Shown in pieces: positions 1 through 5,297 of a stretch of 5,297 nt of DNA (position 1 is the first letter of the stretch; each line of letters starts with the position of its first letter). The notes under the pieces are model-generated. The model did no database searches, was not told the DNA's origin, and saw nothing but the letters and a program-made list of their open reading frames with translations. This stretch comes from Phenylobacterium sp. (GTDB lineage Bacteria > Pseudomonadota > Alphaproteobacteria > Caulobacterales > Caulobacteraceae): the NCBI GenBank assembly GCA_019264505.1, contig JAHUZY010000460.1:1-5297 (forward strand), given 5' to 3'. The position numbers were made by a program, and so were the translations under genes.

Positions 1-1524
1 GTAGCCGGCGATCTCGAAGGCCTTGAGCATCACATCGGCCCGGTGGTTCCGCACCGCGCCCGAGCACAGCTCATAGCCGTTGCAGACGATGTCGTACTGG
101 TAAGCCAGGATGTCGAGGGGGTCCTGGGTCTCCAGGGCCTCCATCTCGCCCTGGGGCATGGAGAAGGGGTTGTGCGAGAAGTCGACATGGTTCGACTCCT
201 CGTTCATCTCGAACATCGGGAAGTCGACGATCCAGACGAATTCGAACCGGTCCTCATCCACCAGCTTCAGGTCGGTCCCGACCTTGGTCCGCGCAGCGCC
301 GGCGAACTTGTAGAAGACCTTCGGATCGCCCGCGACGAAGAAGGCCGCGTCGCCCTGGCCAAGGCCCAGGGCGCCCATCAGGGCGTCGGTCTTCTCGGCG
401 CCCAGGTTCTTGGCGATGGGGCCGCCCCAGCCGCCCTGGTCCTCGCTCCAGAAGATGTAACCGAGGCCCGGCTGGCCCTCCCCTTGCGCCCAGGAGTTCA
501 TGCGGTCGCAGAAGGCGCGGCTGCCGCCCTTGGGCGCAGGAATCGCCCACACGGCGTTCTTGGGGTCTTCCAGGATTCGGGCGAACAAGCCAAAGCCGCC
601 GCCGCGGAAGTGGTCGGAGACCGCCTGCATCTGGATCGGGTTGCGCAGGTCGGGCTTGTCCGAGCCGTACTTGGCGATCGCCTCCCGGTAGGGGATGCGC
701 GGGAACGGATAGGGGGTCACCGGCTTGCCGTTCGAAAACTCTTCGAACACCCCGTGCATCACCGGCTCGATGGCCGCGAAGATGTCTTCCTGGGTGACGA
801 AGCTCATCTCGACGTCGAGCTGGTAGAATTCCAGGCTGCGGTCGGCCCGAAGGTCTTCGTCGCGGAAGCAGGGCGCGATCTGGAAATAGCGGTCGAAGCC
901 CGCCACCATCAGCAGCTGCTTGAACTGCTGCGGCGCCTGGGGCAGCGCGTAGAACTTGCCCGCATGCAGGCGCGAGGGCACCAGGAAGTCCCGGGCGCCT
1001 TCCGGCGACGAGGCCGTCAGGATCGGGGTCTGGAACTCGTTGAAGCCCTGGTCGGTCATCCGCCGCCGGATCGAGGCGATCACCTGGCTGCGCAGCAGGA
1101 TGTTGCGATGCAGGGTCTCGCGCCGCAGATCGAGATAGCGGTGCTTGAGGCGGATCTCTTCCGGATAGTCCGGTTCGCCAAACACCGGCAGGGGCAGCTC
1201 GGCGGCTTCCGACAGGACCTGAACGCCCTTGACCTGCACCTCAACCTCGCCGGTAGGCAGGTTGGAATTCACCGTCTCCGGCGTGCGGGCGACGACGACG
1301 CCGTCGATGCAGATCACGCTCTCGGCCCGCAGGCGCTCTACGGCTGCAAAGCCCGGAGTCTCCGGCGCCAGCACCAGCTGGGTCAGGCCGTAATTGTCCC
1401 GCAGGTCCACGAAGACGAGACCGCCATGGTCGCGCTTGCGGTGAATCCACCCCGAGAGGCGGACGGACTGCCCTGTGTCGCCAGCGCGAAGCTGACCGCA
1501 GGTGTGGGAGCGATATGGGTGCAT
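1..1524 (-). CDS. aspS: Aspartyl-tRNA synthetase, C-terminus cut by window edge
   Basis: Cytoplasmic class IIb synthetase that activates aspartate with ATP and loads it on tRNA. The 508 visible codons read without interruption. The N-terminal anticodon-binding OB fold covers about residues 1-110 ([12 protein letters not shown] at 24-35). The catalytic core follows: RYLDLRRE at 129-136, motif 1 around [10 protein letters not shown] (160-169), the substrate-loop Glu175 in [16 protein letters not shown] (195-203), motif 2 [10 protein letters not shown] (220-229) and SDKPDLRNP (288-296). The bacterial GAD insertion domain lies roughly at 300-415, then NGYEL (482-486) and Arg492. Motif 3 (GLDR) and about 80-100 residues lie beyond the left edge, judged from the usual bacterial length near 590. 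The ATG was chosen because [12 protein letters not shown] matches the conserved family start; there is no Shine-Dalgarno sequence before it. His33 suggests a non-discriminating enzyme that also charges tRNA-Asn (inference). It follows the hydrolase gene on the same strand after 107 bases. Confidence 0.97.
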   Translation of the reverse strand, partial: MHPYRSHTCGQLRAGDTGQSVRLSGWIHRKRDHGGLVFVDLRDNYGLTQLVLAPETPGFAAVERLRAESVICIDGVVVARTPETVNSNLPTGEVEVQVKGVQVLSEAAELPLPVFGEPDYPEEIRLKHRYLDLRRETLHRNILLRSQVIASIRRRMTDQGFNEFQTPILTASSPEGARDFLVPSRLHAGKFYALPQAPQQFKQLLMVAGFDRYFQIAPCFRDEDLRADRSLEFYQLDVEMSFVTQEDIFAAIEPVMHGVFEEFSNGKPVTPYPFPRIPYREAIAKYGSDKPDLRNPIQMQAVSDHFRGGGFGLFARILEDPKNAVWAIPAPKGGSRAFCDRMNSWAQGEGQPGLGYIFWSEDQGGWGGPIAKNLGAEKTDALMGALGLGQGDAAFFVAGDPKVFYKFAGAARTKVGTDLKLVDEDRFEFVWIVDFPMFEMNEESNHVDFSHNPFSMPQGEMEALETQDPLDILAYQYDIVCNGYELCSGAVRNHRADVMLKAFEIAGY

Positions 1525-1599
1525 GAGGAGTCGCAGAAAAAGCAGGGAAATCGAGGCGCGGAAGGGCGCATGCGGGGCCTGCCTTGTCAAGGCGAAGGA
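1525..1599 (-). promoter_or_regulatory. aspS 5' region with possible -35 box inside an inverted repeat
   Basis: The 75 bases before aspS hold TTGACA (1590 to 1585, minus strand), a perfect -35 hexamer, at the centre of the inverted repeat GCCTTG-A-CAAGGC (1593 to 1581). It ends 60 bases before the start codon, a plausible distance for a promoter. I cannot find a matching -10 box: at 17 bases spacing the sequence is GCCCTT, and neither the Caulobacter-type GCTANAWC nor TATAAT is recognisable. The bases immediately before the ATG are pyrimidine-rich (CTTTTTCTGCGACTCCTC), with no purine-rich ribosome binding site. The promoter call is therefore tentative; read-through from the hydrolase gene is equally possible. 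Confidence 0.3.
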
Positions 1600-1614
1600 C
1601 CGGCCACCGGCCGG
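1600..1614 (-). terminator. GC-rich hairpin after the hydrolase gene, weak terminator candidate
   Basis: CCGGCC-ACC-GGCCGG is a perfect 6-base-pair all-G/C stem with a 3-base loop. On the minus strand it begins 17 bases past the hydrolase stop codon, where a terminator would be expected. It is followed by TCCTTCGCCTTG rather than a run of T, so it is not a classical intrinsic terminator. It could instead protect the mRNA end, or be a chance product of the GC-rich sequence. Confidence 0.3.
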
Positions 1615-1631
1615 CCCTGCAGCCCCGTCGG

Positions 1632-2960
1632 CTACTTCGCCGGGTCGACCAGGGCCTGATAGACCAGGGTCCGTGTGGCCGTTCCCAGGTCCGGCCCGCC
1701 CGTGCCGCCGAACCGCTGGATCATGCCGATGAAGACCACATCGTTGGTCGGATCGACCCAGAACCAGGTGCCGGCCGCTCCGCCCCAGCTCATGGTGCCT
1801 TCGCCCTCCAGGCCGCCGGCCTTGCGGGGGTCCTTGATGACCATGAAGTCGAGGCCAAAGCCCACTGCCTCATTGAAGCGCAGGCCCACCGAGCCGTTGG
1901 ACGAGACCAGGGCCTTGGCCGGAATCATGTCGGTCCCCATCAGCTCCACGGTCGCGGGCGCGAGGATACGGACCCCGTCCAGCACCCCGCCATTGGCGAT
2001 CATCTGGGCGAAGCGGGCATAGTCGGTGGCCGTAGAGACCAGACCGCCGCCGCCGGATTCGATGGCCGGGGGCTTGGTGAAGTCCTGGGCCGGTGCGCCG
2101 GCCAGTTCGCGGGCCTCCACCAGCTGGCCGCTCTTGGGATCGCCCACATAGACCGCCGCGCGGCGGCTGGCCGTGGCGGCGGGAACCTGGAAGCCGGTGT
2201 CGGTCATCTTCAGCGGCGTGAAGATCCGCTCGGACATGAACTGGCCGAGCGTCTGGCCGCTGAGCTTCTCGACGATGCGGCCCTGGAGGTCGACGGCGAT
2301 GGAATAGCTCCAGTCGGTTCCCGGCTGGAATTTCAGCGGGATGGCGGCGGTCTTCTCCACCATCTCCTGAAGCGAGCTCGAGCCCAGGACGCGGGCCTGC
2401 TGGAACATGCGGTCGACCGGATGGTCGTCCGATAGGCCGTAGCCGAAGCCGGCCGTATGGCTCATCAGCTCGCGCATGGTCGGTTCGCGGCTCACAGGCT
2501 CAAGAATCGGCGCCCCATCGGCGTCGACCCCGGTCATCACCTTGAGGTCCTTCAGTTCCGGCAGGTAGCGGCTGACCGGATCATCCAGGCGCCAGCGGCC
2601 CTCCTCGAACAGGATCATCAGGGCCACGCCCGTGATCGGCTTGGTCATGGAGTAGATGCGGAAGATCGCGTCCTTCTCCATGGGCCGTCCGTCGGCCAGG
2701 CTGGCCTGGCCATAGGTGTTGAAGGCCACGATCTTGCCGTGGCGAGCCAGCAGGGTCGTCATGCCCGCCACCCGGCCATCGCTCACCGCCTTGGCCATGG
2801 CCGCATCCAGCCGCTCAAGCCGCTCCGACGAGAAGCCGACCGACTCAGGGCTGGAGGCGGGCGCCAGGGCCGCGGGCGCCCGCTGGGCCAGGACGGACGC
2901 AGGTGCGAGTGCAAGGGCCACGGCGGCGGCCGCCATGGCCAGATGATGACGTCCAAGCAT
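1632..2960 (-). CDS. Secreted serine hydrolase, beta-lactamase fold (family VIII esterase-like)
   Basis: 442-residue serine hydrolase of the PF00144 beta-lactamase / penicillin-binding-protein fold. Residues 1-25 form a Sec signal peptide: a short basic start (RHH), an alanine/leucine-rich core and a VLA cleavage site before Gln26. No lipobox Cys follows, so a soluble periplasmic or secreted protein is expected. The catalytic S-x-x-K is SMTK (Ser104, Lys107). The second motif is WSYSIAVD with Tyr219, the Y-S-x-x-x-D form typical of family VIII carboxylesterases such as Est[12 protein letters not shown] (165-175) is a conserved family segment. The third motif, normally KTG in beta-lactamases, is WGGAAG (392-397), again the esterase form. 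I infer ester hydrolysis; the substrate is unknown, and D-aminopeptidase or weak beta-lactam activity is not excluded. The start is set by GGGGAGAG 7 bases upstream and by the signal peptide. Gaps to parC (83 bases) and aspS (107 bases) allow independent transcription. Confidence 0.93.
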   Translation of the reverse strand: MLGRHHLAMAAAAVALALAPASVLAQRAPAALAPASSPESVGFSSERLERLDAAMAKAVSDGRVAGMTTLLARHGKIVAFNTYGQASLADGRPMEKDAIFRIYSMTKPITGVALMILFEEGRWRLDDPVSRYLPELKDLKVMTGVDADGAPILEPVSREPTMRELMSHTAGFGYGLSDDHPVDRMFQQARVLGSSSLQEMVEKTAAIPLKFQPGTDWSYSIAVDLQGRIVEKLSGQTLGQFMSERIFTPLKMTDTGFQVPAATASRRAAVYVGDPKSGQLVEARELAGAPAQDFTKPPAIESGGGGLVSTATDYARFAQMIANGGVLDGVRILAPATVELMGTDMIPAKALVSSNGSVGLRFNEAVGFGLDFMVIKDPRKAGGLEGEGTMSWGGAAGTWFWVDPTNDVVFIGMIQRFGGTGGPDLGTATRTLVYQALVDPAK

Positions 2961-2967
2961 GTGATGG

Positions 2968-2975
2968 CTCTCCCC
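2968..2975 (-). promoter_or_regulatory. Ribosome binding site of the hydrolase gene
   Basis: GGGGAGAG on the minus strand ends 7 bases before the ATG at 2960, with its GGAG core 9 bases from it. It supports the upstream ATG over the second in-frame ATG at codon 9, which would shorten the signal peptide. The adjacent gene aspS lacks such a site. Confidence 0.7.
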
Positions 2976-2979
2976 AAGC

Positions 2980-2993
2980 GTTCGGCGCCGAAC
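2980..2993. promoter_or_regulatory. Perfect 14-base palindrome, possible operator
   Basis: GTTCGGCGCCGAAC is identical on both strands, with no spacer. It lies 4 bases upstream of the hydrolase Shine-Dalgarno sequence and overlaps the last bases of the candidate -10 box, so the likely transcription start falls in or next to it. This is a classical position for a repressor site. No regulator gene is present in the window to pair with it. In such GC-rich DNA a chance palindrome is possible, though the AT-containing arms make it less trivial than a pure G/C run. Confidence 0.4.
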
Positions 2994-3018
2994 CTAGCGG
3001 AGAACGCTGCTCCAGCAA
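2991..3018 (-). promoter_or_regulatory. Candidate Caulobacter-type housekeeping promoter of the hydrolase gene
   Basis: On the minus strand TTGCTGG (3018 to 3012) and GCTAGGTT (2998 to 2991) are separated by 13 bases. The known Caulobacter housekeeping sigma consensus is TTGACGS, 10-14 bases, GCTANAWC. The -10 box keeps GCTA and the W position but has G for A and T for the final C; the -35 box keeps TTG and the final bases only in part. The -10 box is 30 bases upstream of the start codon. The match is partial, so this is a suggestion of an own promoter, not proof. Confidence 0.35.
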
Positions 3019-3019
3019 T

Positions 3020-3038
3020 GGCCAAGCTGCTTGGGGCC
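3020..3038 (-). terminator. Weak hairpin directly after parC
   Basis: CCAAG-CAG-CTTGG on the minus strand (3034 to 3022) can form a 5-base-pair stem, lengthened by GG/CC across a 2-base bulge. It begins 6 bases past the parC stop codon. No T run follows (the next bases are ATTGCTGG), so intrinsic termination is doubtful, and the same bases border the hydrolase promoter candidate. Confidence 0.2.
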
Positions 3039-3043
3039 GCAGC

Positions 3044-5293
3044 CTATTTGGGCTTGAACCGCTTACTGGTCGGGAAGCCCTTGGGCGCCAGCTTGCCGGC
3101 GCCTGCGCGGCGGCCCAGCCAGTCCCGCCACTCGCCCCAGACCCGCGTGCGGCCGGCCGGATCGATCCAGGTGGCCCCAGTCTCGGCTGAGAACACCGTG
3201 GCGTCGCGCAAGCCCCCCTCGCGGTAGGCCTGCAGCTTGACCCCCTTGCCCCGGGGCATCTCCGGCAGTTCGGCCACGGGGAAGATCAGGATCTTTCCGT
3301 TGTCGCCAATGACGGCCATGTGGTCGCCGCTCACGGCCAGGGTGGGAACCGCGCCGCGCTTGTCCACGGTCAGCACCTGCTTGCCGGCCCGGCGGGCGGA
3401 GACCGCGTCATCTTCATTGAGGATAAAGCCGTAGCCGGCCTTGGAGGCCAGCACCCGGCGGACGCCGGGCTTATGCGCAAACACATCGATGATATCGACC
3501 TGGTCCTCCAGGTCGATCATCAGTCGCAGAGGCTCCCCGTGGCCCCGGGCCGAGGGCAGCTTGTCGCAACCGATGGTGAAGAACCGTCCGTCCGAGGCGA
3601 GGATCAGCAGCTTATCGGTGGTCTCGGCCGGGACGATGAAGCCCAGCTTGTCCCCCTCCTTGAACTTCAGTTCGGAGGGATCCTCCACCTTGCCCTTGGC
3701 CGCCCGGATCCAGCCTCGCTCCGACAGGATGACGGTGATCGGCTCACGGGGGATCATCGCTTCCATGGCCGCCTCGGCGTCCACATCGGGGGCGTCGGCG
3801 AAGATGGAGCGGCGGGCGCCCAGCTTGGTCTCCTGGCCGAGCACCTTCTTGACCTCCTTGAGGCCCACTCCCACCAGCTTCCACTGGCGCGGTTCGGACT
3901 CCAGCAGCTTCAGCAGGCCGTCGCGCTCTTCTGAGAGTTCGCCATGCTCGCGACGAATCTCCATCTCCTCCAGCCGGGCCAGCTGCCGCAGGCGGGTGTT
4001 GAGGATGGCGTCGGCCTGCAGCTCGGAGAGCTTGAAGGTCTCGATCAGCTTGGCCTTGGGCTCGTTCTCGTGCCGAACGATGCGGATCACCTCGTCGAGG
4101 TTGAGATAGGCGATCAGCAGGCCATCAAGGATGTGCAGCCGGGCCTCGATCCTGGCCAGGCGGTGCCGGGCGCGACGCACCAACACCTCGCGCCGATGGT
4201 CGAGGAAGGCGCGCAGGGCCTCCTTCAGGCTCATGACCCGGGGCGTGCCCCGGGCGTCCAGCACATTGAGGTTCACCGGGAACCGGGTCTCAAGGTCGGA
4301 GAGCTTGAACAGGCTCTCCATCAGGACCTCGGGCTCGATATTGCGGCTCTTGGGCTCGAGGATCAGTCGGACATCCTCGGCCGACTCATCGCGCACGTCG
4401 CCCAAGAGGGGCGCGCGCTTGTTCTCGATCAGATTGGCCAGCTGTTCGACTAGATCGGCCTTCTTCACCTGATAGGGAATCTCGGTGATGACGATCTGGT
4501 AGGTCCCGCGGCCGGTGTCCTCCCGCGTCCAGGTGGCCCGGGTGCGGATGCCGCCCCGGCCGGTCTCATAGGTCTCGACCATCGAGGCGTGGGGCTCGAC
4601 GATCACCCCGCCGGTGGGGAAGTCCGGCCCCTTCACATGGACCATCAGGTCGGCGGTGCTGACGTCCGGGGCGTCCAGCATCAAGAGGCAGGCGTCGATC
4701 AGCTCGCCGGCGTTGTGCGGCGGGATCGAGGTGGCCATGCCCACGGCGATGCCGCTGGAGCCATTGGCCAGAAGGTTGGGGAAGCCGGCCGGCAGGACCA
4801 CCGGCTCTTCGTCCTCGCCGTCATAGGTCGAGCGGAAATCGACGGCGTCCTCGTCGATCCCGTCCAGCAGAAGCTGGGCGGCCTCGGTGAGCTTGCACTC
4901 GGTGTAGCGCATGGCCGCGGCGTTATCGCCGTCGATATTGCCGAAATTGCCCTGTCCGTTGATCAGCGGGTAGCGCTGGGAAAAATCCTGCGCCAGTCGG
5001 ACCAGGGCCTCATAAACCGCCGTATCCCCATGGGGGTGGTACTTACCGATCACGTCGCCGACCACCCGGGCCGACTTCTTGGCCGATGAGTTCGGGTCCA
5101 GGCGCAGCTGGCGCATGGCGAACAGCAGGCGGCGGTGCACCGGCTTCAGGCCATCGCGCACGTCTGGAAGGGCGCGGCCGGTGATGGTCGACAGCGCATA
5201 GGCCAGGTAGCGCCGCGACAGGGCTTCGGTCAGCGGCTCATTGATGATGCGGTCGCCGTCGTCGTCGGACGGCGGAGGAACATGCTTGCTCAT
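3044..5293 (-). CDS. parC: DNA topoisomerase IV subunit A (ParC)
   Basis: Breakage-reunion subunit of topoisomerase IV, which with ParE unlinks replicated chromosomes using ATP. 749 residues, close to the usual ParC length and shorter than GyrA. The winged-helix/tower core begins after an acidic leader (PSDDDGD, 9-14): GRALPDVRDGLKPVHRR (39-55), GKYHPHGDTAVYEA (83-96, quinolone-determining region with Thr91 and Glu95 at the E. coli Ser80/Glu84 positions) and NFGNIDGD (116-123), then catalytic Tyr130 preceded by Arg129. The tower, coiled-coil and exit-gate region runs to about 505 and includes ILNTRLRQLARLEE. The C-terminal beta-pinwheel from about 510 shows about five blade-like repeats. The GyrA box QRRGGKG is absent; PRGKGVKLQ (680-688) stands in its place, which favours ParC over GyrA. 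The ATG is followed by SKHVPPP; only 4 upstream bases are visible, so its ribosome binding site and a longer start cannot be judged. It is the first of three co-directional genes here. Confidence 0.95.
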   Translation of the reverse strand: MSKHVPPPSDDDGDRIINEPLTEALSRRYLAYALSTITGRALPDVRDGLKPVHRRLLFAMRQLRLDPNSSAKKSARVVGDVIGKYHPHGDTAVYEALVRLAQDFSQRYPLINGQGNFGNIDGDNAAAMRYTECKLTEAAQLLLDGIDEDAVDFRSTYDGEDEEPVVLPAGFPNLLANGSSGIAVGMATSIPPHNAGELIDACLLMLDAPDVSTADLMVHVKGPDFPTGGVIVEPHASMVETYETGRGGIRTRATWTREDTGRGTYQIVITEIPYQVKKADLVEQLANLIENKRAPLLGDVRDESAEDVRLILEPKSRNIEPEVLMESLFKLSDLETRFPVNLNVLDARGTPRVMSLKEALRAFLDHRREVLVRRARHRLARIEARLHILDGLLIAYLNLDEVIRIVRHENEPKAKLIETFKLSELQADAILNTRLRQLARLEEMEIRREHGELSEERDGLLKLLESEPRQWKLVGVGLKEVKKVLGQETKLGARRSIFADAPDVDAEAAMEAMIPREPITVILSERGWIRAAKGKVEDPSELKFKEGDKLGFIVPAETTDKLLILASDGRFFTIGCDKLPSARGHGEPLRLMIDLEDQVDIIDVFAHKPGVRRVLASKAGYGFILNEDDAVSARRAGKQVLTVDKRGAVPTLAVSGDHMAVIGDNGKILIFPVAELPEMPRGKGVKLQAYREGGLRDATVFSAETGATWIDPAGRTRVWGEWRDWLGRRAGAGKLAPKGFPTSKRFKPK

Positions 5294-5297
5294 TGAT

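Noticed and set aside
1383..1571. A 62-codon minus-strand frame starting in the gap before aspS and overlapping its start, considered as a leader peptide
   Set aside because: Most of it is an out-of-frame reading of the conserved AspRS N-terminus, and I see no ribosome binding site of its own or run of regulatory codons such as Asp.
43..1659. A 538-codon plus-strand open frame running opposite aspS
   Set aside because: It mirrors the AspRS coding frame in GC-rich DNA, where the antisense frame seldom meets stops. Its product is rich in H, R, G, L and A, with no recognisable domain, whereas the minus strand encodes unmistakable AspRS motifs.
1584..2435. Plus-strand open frames of 283 and 256 codons opposite the hydrolase gene (1584-2435 and 2457-3227)
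   Set aside because: Low-complexity H/R/G/A-rich antisense translations without motifs; the minus strand has a signal peptide and a complete serine hydrolase active site.
1632..2960. Possible antibiotic-resistance class C beta-lactamase
   Set aside because: The KTG motif is replaced by WGGAAG and the Tyr motif is YSIAVD instead of YxN, both pointing to an esterase-type hydrolase; no mobile context is present.
3320..5089. Several plus-strand open frames opposite parC (about 3320-3934, 3441-4109, 3944-4453 and 4589-5089)
   Set aside because: All lie within the ParC coding sequence in antisense frames, with biased composition and no family resemblance.
3044..5293. Possible assignment of the 749-residue topoisomerase subunit as GyrA
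   Set aside because: The GyrA box is missing, the length fits ParC, and PRGKGVKLQ with a short C-terminal pinwheel is the ParC pattern.

Overview
The window looks like an ordinary stretch of chromosome from a high-GC alphaproteobacterium, probably of the Caulobacter/Phenylobacterium type. That placement rests on the overall style of the AspRS and ParC proteins (for example an AspRS starting MHxYRSHTCG and a short ParC without a canonical GyrA box), on the strong GC bias, and on a Caulobacter-like promoter candidate. It is an inference from recalled family features, not from a database search. I see no mobile element, tRNA, rRNA, CRISPR array, phage gene or foreign-looking island.

All three genes lie on the minus strand, so the order of reading is from right to left. 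First comes parC (5293 to 3044), subunit A of topoisomerase IV, complete or nearly so, with its start codon only 4 bases from the window edge. After an 83-base gap comes a secreted serine hydrolase of the beta-lactamase-fold / family VIII esterase type (2960 to 1632). After a 107-base gap comes aspS (1524 to beyond position 1), aspartyl-tRNA synthetase, cut by the left edge of the window before class II motif 3. Coding density is about 96 percent. All three frames read cleanly with no frameshift.

The two gaps hold the only non-coding signals. The gap before the hydrolase contains a perfect 14-base palindrome, a Caulobacter-style promoter candidate whose -10 box runs into that palindrome, a good Shine-Dalgarno sequence, and a weak hairpin just after the parC stop. 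The gap before aspS contains two adjacent inverted repeats, one of them holding a TTGACA that could be a -35 box, and no Shine-Dalgarno sequence before the aspS start.

Functionally the neighbours are not a pathway. ParC decatenates daughter chromosomes, AspRS charges tRNA in translation, and the exported hydrolase has an unknown ester or amide substrate in the periplasm. The hydrolase looks like an independent gene placed between two housekeeping genes. I did not find a convincing undescribed system. The operator-like palindrome before the hydrolase and the likely relaxed tRNA specificity of AspRS are the points most worth checking.
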